Assembly: GCA_964346765.1 (NCBI GenBank)
Contig: CAYFWB010000007.1
Coordinates: 31,466 to 95,465, forward strand
Direction of reading: 5' to 3'
Source: JBGSPQ01 sp964346765
GTDB lineage: Bacteria; Patescibacteriota; Gracilibacteria; UBA1369
DNA length: 64,000 nucleotides
Made by a program: the position numbers and the translations under genes. Below, piece by piece: positions 1 to 7,625 of this stretch; position 1 is the stretch's first letter, and every line of letters begins with the position of its first letter. The notes beneath the pieces are model-generated. The model worked only from the letters and a program-made list of their open reading frames with translations. It was not told where the DNA came from and did not search any database.

Positions 1-1636
1 GCACAAGATCACAATCCTGGAATACGAATCTCGGTACAATATCGGCTTCCGGGTATTCAACATCAAACAGATTAGCAAGAATCTGCATATGCTCGTTAGC
101 GAGGGTACCATCATTGTTCCTCAAACGTCTTTCCAGCTCTTCCCGACCGATCGTTCTTAACTTGTCGGCAAAATCAACCATACATTCGGGATTCAAGGAA
201 GCGTACGGTTGCATACTCAACCTGTCCACAATCAATCCGTTCATTCTGAAGTCCAAAAACATGTAGAATATGGCATCGGCTTCATCGGGACTCATCCATA
301 AAGAACGCTTATCATGACCGAGATCCCAGTGGGTGATAGTTTCTCCAACCGTATTAATATTTGTTATATGAACCGGCAAAGCAAATTGGAAACGCGCCCC
401 CGGTTTGGCCATTTTTTTGATATTCCTGTAAACGGCATAATGATCTTGAACGCGGTCAAGCACGTTATACGCTATAATCTGGTCAATACTACCTTCGGTC
501 AGATCTAAAGTTCTTTTCGGTTTATCCACTCTCTGTTCAGGTCTTTTTTTCCCGACTTTATGCGTGCCGATAAAATCGGGATCAGCGGCATCCGCGCTGA
601 CCGCCTGAATATTTCTTTCACACCATAATATTTCCGGAAAAGCTGTCGTAATATCAATACTGATCAAATCCCGGTCCGTGTAAAAATCTGTTGTTGATAT
701 TTGCCGATCCTGGACTTTTGCCATGGCTTCACGTGCGTTTCGTTTAAGTATGCGAGATGGCGTGTCTATCAAGTGTTGAAACTCAGACAGTGATTTCAAT
801 GTTCTTCTAACCTTATGTATCCCTCTGACCGCGTCACCATCCGCCGGACCGATACACATAATGCGGCTTGGATTATTATCTTTATCGAAAAGAAAATCTT
901 TAACAGTCGAATAACCAGCATTCAGCGCCATAGTTTCCATTACTATCCTTCCCGACAAAAATGTTTTAAATAAAGCGCTGGTGTCATAGTATGATTTAGT
1001 ATCTGTTATTGGTTCACGTAAAATTCCTTGATCCAGAAAGAATTGTTGCTGTCGCATCATACTCTGAACCAGTTTGATCCTAACCGCAGTAGCTGTATTC
1101 AAGTGCTTATACAAAAATCTGCGTAAGCCGACTTCCATTTTATCCGAAAGAGGTTGCACGTCCAAATAGGTGTGCCCCGCACGGTAAATTTTCTCATGAG
1201 CGCGTTCCAATAATCCAGGTAATTCCTGAGAAGGCTCAATCTTTTCTTTAAAACGATTAGGATCATCAGTCGGATCATTTGAAACAGGTATGGCCGTGCT
1301 CCTTTCAACCTCACGCAATATCTGAGGAGAATCGGACTCTGCCGGTTCTAATTGAGAAGGTGTTTGCGTTCCGCCTAAAGGTGTCATTCTTCTTGGTGTT
1401 CTACCCCGTAATATTGTACCTTTCTTTGTTTTTTTTCTTTTCCTCACAATAGCATCCTGATCGATAGCTCTGTGAACTCCATTATATGTTGCTTCGGTAA
1501 CCATTAAATCTTCGCAGTTGTCTTCGTCCGGCACTACAGCGGCTTTGGTCAACAATGATCCCGTGGATTCACCATTATCAGGAGCATCTTCACGATCATC
1601 TGGGGCATTTTTGGATGACTTTTCTGAATTGCTCAT
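1..1636 (-). CDS. SAM-dependent methyltransferase-like protein, 3' end cut off
   Basis: An open frame of 545 codons starts at ATG 1636 and runs off the left edge, so the C-terminus is missing. The first 130 or so residues are acidic and low-complexity with a basic patch (RKRKKTKKG). The middle contains a motif like a class I methyltransferase SAM-binding loop (IMCIGPADGDA) and, further on, a typical post-motif segment (DQIIAYNVLDRV, then KKMAKPGARFQFALPVH), which matches the usual 'hVLkPGG' step of Rossmann methyltransferases. Substrate cannot be told. It lies 78 bases downstream of the rel gene on the same strand, so they may be co-transcribed. No signal peptide or membrane segment is visible. 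The methyltransferase fold is an inference from motifs; the long N-terminal extension is not typical. Confidence 0.7.
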   Translation of the reverse strand, partial: MSNSEKSSKNAPDDREDAPDNGESTGSLLTKAAVVPDEDNCEDLMVTEATYNGVHRAIDQDAIVRKRKKTKKGTILRGRTPRRMTPLGGTQTPSQLEPAESDSPQILREVERSTAIPVSNDPTDDPNRFKEKIEPSQELPGLLERAHEKIYRAGHTYLDVQPLSDKMEVGLRRFLYKHLNTATAVRIKLVQSMMRQQQFFLDQGILREPITDTKSYYDTSALFKTFLSGRIVMETMALNAGYSTVKDFLFDKDNNPSRIMCIGPADGDAVRGIHKVRRTLKSLSEFQHLIDTPSRILKRNAREAMAKVQDRQISTTDFYTDRDLISIDITTAFPEILWCERNIQAVSADAADPDFIGTHKVGKKRPEQRVDKPKRTLDLTEGSIDQIIAYNVLDRVQDHYAVYRNIKKMAKPGARFQFALPVHITNINTVGETITHWDLGHDKRSLWMSPDEADAIFYMFLDFRMNGLIVDRLSMQPYASLNPECMVDFADKLRTIGREELERRLRNNDGTLANEHMQILANLFDVEYPEADIVPRFVFQDCDLV

Positions 1637-1714
1637 AGATAGAGGGTAACTACAGCTGGTAATATAAGGTGTAAAATGTAAATAAAAAACGTATTTATGT
1701 CAAGAAATGTCTGA

Positions 1715-4108
1715 CTAGGTTCGTTTTTTATAATCAAGATATTCAGAAGTAAGGTATGCCAGAATTAACAAAATCAATCCGAGTATCAGTACCCAATTAA
1801 ATGAAAGCTCGAAAAAATAAATTTCCGCGAATAAAGTGATAATTGCGAATGTACTTAATAAGAAAGTCATGGCCCAAAAAACACTGGTCTCTCTTAATTC
1901 GGGAAAACTTCTTTGGGTGAGCCTTTTAAGTAAAAAGACCATCATGAATAACATAAAAATTCCTGAATAAAGAATAAACCCGGCTAAAATTGGATTTATT
2001 TCCGGTGCCAGATCAGTTGTTATAAAGTGCAAAATATATGGATGTGCCGCCCAAATAATAAAAGTCAGCGCTATTCCCAGGATAAAATACAATTTCTTTT
2101 TTAAAAACTGTCTCGAAACTCTTTTAACACCGTCAATATGCTCCATCGCTTCACAGATCTGAGAGATTCGAGAATAGTTTTCAACGCAAATCGTCGTTTT
2201 ACAAATAAAATCTCCCGTCCAAGATGAAATATAAGCTCTGGTGGATAGTGCGTTCAGCTTTTGCTCCGCCAATTCATACAAGATTTTTTTTAACTGACCA
2301 ACCGCGTCGCGACTGACTATTTTTAATGTCACGAGTGTGTAATCTTTCCTGTCGGAGTTAAACAGCTTTCTCTTCAAAAACCGCAAAGCCCTGCTTTTTG
2401 GTACATCACGCTGAGGATAAAGTTCATTAATGAAATTCAACGGACTCACTGAACCCTCGCCTATTTTCAGCAAAAGATCATTAATTGATTTGCAATCTTT
2501 TTTATTATGACAATAGGCGCGGATTTTTTTTTGTGAAATATCCTGAACCATCCCAAGTCCGGCCCAATCCAACTCTTTTTGCAACAGTCGCCTTCCAGTA
2601 TTCAAATTTTTTTCTTTGGATACTTTTTTGAAATATTCAAGAATTTTATTCCTTGCGGAATGCGTCTTCACAAAAGCCAACCATGACCTGCTCGGCCCTT
2701 TTGCAATATCCGACGTAACAATATTAACGGTATCATTGTCTTTTAGTTTTGTGGTCACAGGAACAATCTGGTTGTTCACTTCGGCTTTTATAGCTCTGTG
2801 GCCGACTTCCGTATGAATTTCATAGGCGAAATCAATACAGGTCGCGTCTTTCGGCAGGTCGATCGATTCACCTTTCGGCGTAAAAACAAAAATTCTATCG
2901 TGTAAAATGTCGTCTTTTAGATTTTCCAAAAAATTCGTTTCCATACCCTGTTGCTGTTCCACTTTTTGCGTCTGCAGGATTTTTGCCGCCCAGTTTGCCC
3001 TCACATCTTCTTCAAGATGAGGTGTCTTTTGAGCTTTCTCAAAGTATTGAGCCGCTATGCCATATTTGGCTTCAAGGTGCATTTGATGCGTCCTTATCTG
3101 AATTTCCGACGTAACGCCTTCAAGTCCGAACACTGTTGTGTGCAGACTTTGGTAACCGTTTTTCTTGGGTAAAGAAATATAATCTCTGAACTTTCCGGGT
3201 TTCGGTTTAAAAAAAGTGTGAACAATCCCGAGAGTCTGATAACACTCCTCTTTACTACCGACAATGATTCTAAGCGCTATCATATTGTCATATTCCTGAA
3301 AGCTGTTCATTTCTCCTTCTGTTCTTTTGTAAATATGATAAAGATTTTTCATCCGCCCATAAACGGAGTAGTTTATTAAGTGAGATGTCAGTTCTTTATT
3401 TAGAGTCTTAATCGTCCGATCAAGAATTTTTTCATTCTTGTAACGACTGGCTTTTATCCTTTCGGAAAGAAGTTCATAATCTTCGGGATACAAATATTTG
3501 AAACACAAATCTTCCAGTTCTGCTTTCAGTTCTTCAATACCCAGCAAATTGGCTATCGGTACAAAAATTTCCAGTGTTTCTTTGGCTATCCTGGATTTTT
3601 TTTCGGGTTTGCTGATACTGTTCAGGGTACGCATGTTATGTAGTCGATCAGCCAGCTTAATAATAATAATTCTGGGGTCTTTCGCTGTATGAATAAACAG
3701 CTTTTTCAAAGATTCAACCTGCCTCGTTTGCATATCATGTTTATAATGAACCTTTGAAAGTTTGGTGATCCCCTGAACCAGAAAGGCGATTTTTTTACCG
3801 AATTTTGCCTCCACGTCTTCAATTGTCTTTTCCGTGTCTTCGGGTACATCATGAAGCAACGCCGCGATCAGGGTATCTTCATCAACATGTAGAGATTTAA
3901 GAATTTTTACAGTTTCAAAAGGATGAATAATATATGGATGTCCGCTTTTCCTAAGCTGCCCCTCATGCGCCCTGGCAGCGAATAACAATGCTTTTCTGAA
4001 CTTCTGTTCATGAAATATAGGTAGATATCTTTTAATCTCACCAATCAAAGACTCAATATCCACATTGTATTCATTCTCTAATTTTTGAAGAAGAATACTG
4101 TTGCCCAT
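1715..4108 (-). CDS. rel: RelA/SpoT-family (p)ppGpp synthetase/hydrolase with C-terminal membrane domain
   Basis: 797 residues. The protein makes and degrades the alarmone (p)ppGpp. The HD hydrolase domain is intact (H86-D87 in ALLHDVPEDT; KLADRLHNMRTL near 151-162). The synthetase domain follows (GRMKNLYHIYKR at 251-262, YDNMIALRI, PGKFRDYISLPKKNGYQSLH at about 304-323, EIQIRT at 335-340). A TGS domain lies at about 405-470, a helical domain after it, and an ACT-like segment at about 595-665. Two things are odd. The Cys-rich zinc-finger block usual between the helical and ACT domains is not seen. Residues 670-797 form four hydrophobic helices, so the protein should be anchored in the membrane; ordinary Rel/SpoT proteins are soluble. 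Both catalytic halves look functional. Confidence 0.95.
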   Translation of the reverse strand: MGNSILLQKLENEYNVDIESLIGEIKRYLPIFHEQKFRKALLFAARAHEGQLRKSGHPYIIHPFETVKILKSLHVDEDTLIAALLHDVPEDTEKTIEDVEAKFGKKIAFLVQGITKLSKVHYKHDMQTRQVESLKKLFIHTAKDPRIIIIKLADRLHNMRTLNSISKPEKKSRIAKETLEIFVPIANLLGIEELKAELEDLCFKYLYPEDYELLSERIKASRYKNEKILDRTIKTLNKELTSHLINYSVYGRMKNLYHIYKRTEGEMNSFQEYDNMIALRIIVGSKEECYQTLGIVHTFFKPKPGKFRDYISLPKKNGYQSLHTTVFGLEGVTSEIQIRTHQMHLEAKYGIAAQYFEKAQKTPHLEEDVRANWAAKILQTQKVEQQQGMETNFLENLKDDILHDRIFVFTPKGESIDLPKDATCIDFAYEIHTEVGHRAIKAEVNNQIVPVTTKLKDNDTVNIVTSDIAKGPSRSWLAFVKTHSARNKILEYFKKVSKEKNLNTGRRLLQKELDWAGLGMVQDISQKKIRAYCHNKKDCKSINDLLLKIGEGSVSPLNFINELYPQRDVPKSRALRFLKRKLFNSDRKDYTLVTLKIVSRDAVGQLKKILYELAEQKLNALSTRAYISSWTGDFICKTTICVENYSRISQICEAMEHIDGVKRVSRQFLKKKLYFILGIALTFIIWAAHPYILHFITTDLAPEINPILAGFILYSGIFMLFMMVFLLKRLTQRSFPELRETSVFWAMTFLLSTFAIITLFAEIYFFELSFNWVLILGLILLILAYLTSEYLDYKKRT

Positions 4109-4139
4109 AAGACTTGATTATGGAACTGCCAGAAAACCA

Positions 4140-4168
4140 AGTATGGCATAAACAAATCTTAAGGTCAA
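4140..4168 (-). promoter_or_regulatory. Candidate promoter of rel
   Basis: Read on the minus strand, TTGACC and CATACT are separated by 17 bases, about 30 bases upstream of the rel ATG. The -35 is close to consensus and the -10 matches at four of six positions. Confidence 0.45.
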
Positions 4169-4230
4169 ATTAAGTATTAAATTCACGATCTTGGTAATAA
4201 TACAAATAATGACTTAAGCAAGCCATTTCA

Positions 4231-4259
4231 TTGATTTAATGGCAAAAAACCTCTATAAT
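4231..4259 (+). promoter_or_regulatory. Promoter of the sortase gene
   Basis: TTGATT (4231-4236) and a perfect TATAAT (4254-4259) are separated by 17 bases. Transcription would start near 4266, leaving a leader of about 22 bases with no Shine-Dalgarno sequence before the ATG at 4289. Confidence 0.7.
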
Positions 4260-4288
4260 AATATTCAAATTTATCATTCAAATGCCAC

Positions 4289-5317
4289 ATGGCATCCCCC
4301 AAGAAAAACAACAAGAAAAACCGTAGGATTAAACAGATACCTATTTCAGACGATGAAAAACACGATTTAACAGAAGAACCTCTTCAAAGAGTGGTACATC
4401 CCGAACAAAACAGACACTACGAGCTTCATATAGAAGCCGGCGGAGAGCCTACCAAGGCCGCTTCCGTCAATAAAGAATACGGCGCGCAACCTCGGGAGCA
4501 AAATGATACAAAAAGCAATGAGCAATTTAAAAAAAGTAGATTGCCCGTGGACAACCGTTTACCAAAGCGGTCGCGTCCCAAAAAAAAGGCGGGGTTTAAA
4601 CTGCCGCGTAAAGTTTGGAATTTTTTAGAATGGCTGGCGGTTTCGGCGTTAATTTTCGCCGTTCTTTTTTTTGCGATTAATTTTTCTTCCTATTCCCAGT
4701 TACTGAAAAACAAACTGGAAAAAGTTACGGGCGGTTTCAAACTTGATCCCTATATTGAAAAAATTGTTGGGGAAGAAGGACAAACCGTCTCACAGGACCC
4801 TTTGCCGCTGGTTACTGATGATGACACGTTTAAACAGCAAATTCCGCCCCTTGCTTTGGAGGTGGCTCCGCCCGATGATCGCATCATAATACCGCGTATT
4901 AATAAAAACGTGCCCGTTGTAGGAGTCAGTTCCGAAAACTTGATCAAGCGAGACTGGGGCGCGCTGGAGTCTGACATCCAGTCCGCATTAAGAGAGGGTG
5001 TTGTGCATTATCCCGGAACTGCGCAACCCGGTGATCAGGGCAATGTTGTTATTACCGGACACAGCTCATATTTCCCATGGGATGCCGGACGCTTTAAAGA
5101 CGTTTTCGCGTTACTGCATGAAATTATTATTGGAGATCAGGTAATAGTTTTCCATGATCAGGAAAAATACACCTATGAAGTGTACGACACGGAAGTCGTC
5201 ATGCCCGATAAAGTTGAAGTATTGACTCAGCAGGGTGAAGACAGACTTACATTGATTACATGTACGCCCGTTGGAACAAACCTTAAACGCTTGATCGTGT
5301 ACGCAAAGCCTGTCTAA
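4289..5317 (+). CDS. Sortase (cysteine transpeptidase)
   Basis: 342 residues. A basic, low-complexity cytosolic N-terminus of about 110 residues precedes one membrane helix (about 113-133), followed by an extracytoplasmic sortase barrel. Catalytic residues are visible: His258 in ITGHSS, Cys325 in LITCTP and Arg334 in NLKRLIV. Sortases link surface proteins to the envelope or to each other. The gene stands alone, divergent from rel, with no neighbouring substrate carrying an obvious LPXTG-like tail, so its substrates are unknown; the SLH, PKD and fibre-like proteins elsewhere in the window are not obviously tailed. The N-terminal cytosolic extension is longer than in typical class A-E sortases. 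The family assignment is firm, the subclass is not. Confidence 0.92.
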   Translation: MASPKKNNKKNRRIKQIPISDDEKHDLTEEPLQRVVHPEQNRHYELHIEAGGEPTKAASVNKEYGAQPREQNDTKSNEQFKKSRLPVDNRLPKRSRPKKKAGFKLPRKVWNFLEWLAVSALIFAVLFFAINFSSYSQLLKNKLEKVTGGFKLDPYIEKIVGEEGQTVSQDPLPLVTDDDTFKQQIPPLALEVAPPDDRIIIPRINKNVPVVGVSSENLIKRDWGALESDIQSALREGVVHYPGTAQPGDQGNVVITGHSSYFPWDAGRFKDVFALLHEIIIGDQVIVFHDQEKYTYEVYDTEVVMPDKVEVLTQQGEDRLTLITCTPVGTNLKRLIVYAKPV

Positions 5318-5336
5318 AAGATTTTTAATTCAAATA

Positions 5337-5900
5337 TTATAGTTCGGCCAGTCTTTTTAAAAGTTTAGCTTCTTTCAGGTTTTCAGCTGCTTCGGCTTTA
5401 GCTTCCGCGCTCTCAATCTCTTTTCTTCTTTCCTTGGATTCAAATTCCTTCCATTCAATCATATGTTTTTCATTCAACTTATCCAGTTCCTCTTCATACT
5501 TTTTATCAAGTTTCTGAAGCTGATTTTTTTCATTTAATAAAATCTTTCTGAACTTACTGATCTGATCATCAGTCATAATAGGCAAAATCTGAAACCAGTA
5601 CTCTCTTTCATCATCATTCATCGATTCGGTTTCTTCAATCAACTGGGCAAGATCGGGAAACTTTTTACTAACATTTTTAGGCATGGAGTACTTTTTTTTG
5701 GGATTCGATCCCTTAGCACTGCTTATCGCGACCTCGTCCGCCAGCGAAATACGACCGGTCTGCTGTTTCCCCGCGTTGGAAAACCGCACGGGGTTATCAC
5801 CCGTTTGATTCTGACCTGATTGTTGATTATTGTCGGCCTTCTGATCTGATTGTTGATTATTGTCTGCCATCTGATCTGATTGTTGATTATTGTCTGCCAT
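5337..5900 (-). CDS. Repeat-plus-coiled-coil protein of unknown function
   Basis: 187 residues. The N-terminus is three near-identical 10-residue units (MADNNQQSDQ, repeated with small changes), followed by a low-complexity linker. The C-terminal half (about 90-187) is a charged helical coiled coil with LPIMTDDQISKF, KLNEKHMIEWKEFE and a long Glu/Lys/Ala tail. There is no signal peptide or membrane segment. The protein at 21551-22247 has the same plan: Gln/Asn/Pro-rich N-terminal repeats, then a short helical block and a coiled coil with a KHxxxxKxLEKQHLADWQ-like stretch, so I regard the two as paralogs. It is the last of three minus-strand genes (7494 to 5337) probably transcribed together. 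Function unknown. Confidence 0.8.
   Translation of the reverse strand: MADNNQQSDQMADNNQQSDQKADNNQQSGQNQTGDNPVRFSNAGKQQTGRISLADEVAISSAKGSNPKKKYSMPKNVSKKFPDLAQLIEETESMNDDEREYWFQILPIMTDDQISKFRKILLNEKNQLQKLDKKYEEELDKLNEKHMIEWKEFESKERRKEIESAEAKAEAAENLKEAKLLKRLAEL
5811..5900 (-). repeat. Three 30-base coding tandem repeats
   Basis: The first 30 codons consist of three 30-base units, each encoding a variant of MADNNQQSDQ. The units keep the frame, so copy-number change would alter only protein length. Confidence 0.85.
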
Positions 5901-5947
5901 ATATTTTTATATCAAATAATTATACACAAAAAATGATGTTTTGTAAA

Positions 5948-7090
5948 TTACGCTGTAGTTTTTGCATTATTTGGCATTCGCACATATCCCCGCCAATTAT
6001 TGAAAAACGATGACTGTTCTATTTTAATTTCCTCAACGTTTTCACCTTGATGAACGAGTTTCATTTTGGCGGGCGGTTCCGCATCACTGACAATCGCCGT
6101 TACGCTTGCTTTTTCTTTTTCTTGCCCGTCATGAAAAAATAAAACATCACCCGCTTTCAATTTTGAAATTTGCTTTTCAGTTTCAAAAACGCAGTTCGGG
6201 GACTGTTTAAGAGCCGTCAAAAATTGCTCAGCGTTAGGTTTAGAAGGCAAGTTTAATACTCTGGCCACATATTCAACGCTTTTATTGTCGGATGAAATTG
6301 GTTCAGCTTCATTTACTTTGGAAAAATCAGGTACGGAGTTTTTGATCTGATTTGCGCTATAAGCCGCAGCCGAAGTCCCACCCGTCAGTCTTTCGGAAAA
6401 ATCTTCTAACAAGTCGGGTAAAGTTTTTGCCAACTCTATGAACTTTTTAAAAAGATCTCCCATACTCATATGCTTGGCTGTATTCTTAACATCCGACAAA
6501 TTTTTAGGAATTTCGGCCTCTTTTGTCTGGTTTGCTTCCGTTGCTTTCGCTGCAGAATCCGTATCTTTTGCTTTCGTTGCAGGATCCGTATCTTTTGGAT
6601 CGGGATTCTCTGCGGGTACTTCGCGTACTACAGTCGGCTGTTCTTCGTTATTCTCAGGAGTATTGTCGTGCGGTAAAGCATTCGTTCCTTCCGATGGTGC
6701 CGATATTGGTATCCCGGATCCGGATTGCGCGGTTTCCACCGACTCTGCTTTTTTAAAATTTTTTTCTCCGTTAAGATATCTAAGAAGTTCAGCAACCAGT
6801 CTTTTCAGGTCGGGATCCACGCCCTCTTTATCCGGCAAATCGCGCAGTCTTTGTGTTTTTTCCGGCGCGTTTTTTAAACCCTCTATATAGTTTTTCACCC
6901 GATCAAATTCTTCTGAATTGAGTTTATCTTTTGTATTATCCGGCTTATCCAGAAATTTCAGAGTATTTTTTATTATTGTTAAGATTGCCGGATTTTCAGT
7001 TTCAGCAAGTATGTCTGCCAGTTTTCCGGCCAGTGATTCAAAGTCCGGCAAACGTTCGCTTAATCCTGGTTGTATTTCCGGTCCGACCAT
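5948..7090 (-). CDS. Unknown protein with possible degenerate NlpC/P60-like C-terminus
   Basis: 380 residues. The N-terminal 115 residues are helical; residues 120-210 are a disordered, Glu/Thr/Pro/Ala-rich linker with DTDPATKAK and DTDSAAKAT repeats; then another helical block. The last 110 residues contain SVEYVARVLNLPS, ISKLKAGDVLFFHDG and a following strand-rich stretch, which resembles the layout of NlpC/P60 or CHAP amidases (catalytic segment followed by 'LkpGDlvff'). The position where the catalytic Cys would be expected is not a Cys, so activity is doubtful and the resemblance is only an inference. There is no signal peptide. It starts 6 bases after the stop of the upstream 132-residue gene and lies 47 bases upstream of the repeat protein, suggesting one operon. 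Confidence 0.75.
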   Translation of the reverse strand: MVGPEIQPGLSERLPDFESLAGKLADILAETENPAILTIIKNTLKFLDKPDNTKDKLNSEEFDRVKNYIEGLKNAPEKTQRLRDLPDKEGVDPDLKRLVAELLRYLNGEKNFKKAESVETAQSGSGIPISAPSEGTNALPHDNTPENNEEQPTVVREVPAENPDPKDTDPATKAKDTDSAAKATEANQTKEAEIPKNLSDVKNTAKHMSMGDLFKKFIELAKTLPDLLEDFSERLTGGTSAAAYSANQIKNSVPDFSKVNEAEPISSDNKSVEYVARVLNLPSKPNAEQFLTALKQSPNCVFETEKQISKLKAGDVLFFHDGQEKEKASVTAIVSDAEPPAKMKLVHQGENVEEIKIEQSSFFNNWRGYVRMPNNAKTTA

Positions 7091-7095
7091 AAATT

Positions 7096-7494
7096 CTAAA
7101 TAATGAAAATATCACCGCCAACTTCTTCAAGCTTTTCTTTGTGCATTCTTACTTTATGAACAAGATACTGAATCTGATAGCTGCAAGTATCTCCGTTTTG
7201 CCACAATTTATAAATATCCCTGATAGTCGCCAACATATTGAAAGCCTCTAAATCAGCTTTCCCCTGTGCCTGTGCATCAAGCCGGTCATAGACCGGATGA
7301 TTGATTAAACTTTCGGGTCTCAAAGGATCAATTTCTTTATGTTCGATTTTTTTTACAATCATATCCAAAAAAGCCTTATCATCCGGATCCACGCCACTGT
7401 CGTCGGTAAGCGGTTTATTCAGTATTTCCTGTTCGGCGGAAGAGATTTCCAAATTCTGATAATCCACTACTGTTTTCTTTTTATCATCCTCCAT
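7096..7494 (-). CDS. Small helical protein of unknown function
   Basis: 132 residues, acidic N-terminus and a helical C-terminus (FNMLATIRDIYKLW, then YLVHKVRMHKEKLEEV). No family recognised, no signal peptide, no membrane segment. It is the first gene of the minus-strand group ending at 5337, with a clear promoter just upstream, and it is divergent from ligA. A real gene is supported by the promoter, its tight 5-base spacing to the next gene and coding-like composition. Confidence 0.75.
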   Translation of the reverse strand: MEDDKKKTVVDYQNLEISSAEQEILNKPLTDDSGVDPDDKAFLDMIVKKIEHKEIDPLRPESLINHPVYDRLDAQAQGKADLEAFNMLATIRDIYKLWQNGDTCSYQIQYLVHKVRMHKEKLEEVGGDIFII

Positions 7495-7520
7495 GCTTGG
7501 TTTGTGTTAAATATCTATAT

Positions 7521-7549
7521 ATTTTAGCATAAAATGGGCGATAATTCAA
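7521..7549 (-). promoter_or_regulatory. Promoter of the 7494-5337 gene group
   Basis: On the minus strand TTGAAT (7549-7544) and TAAAAT (7526-7521) are separated by 17 bases, with TGC just before the -10 (extended -10). The expected leader is about 20 bases and has no Shine-Dalgarno sequence. Confidence 0.65.
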
Positions 7550-7625
7550 AAATTAATATGCTTTTACATAATTGCTAAAAAAGAAAAAATGTATTAAATT
7601 AAACCAAAATAAATAACGCCCTCAA

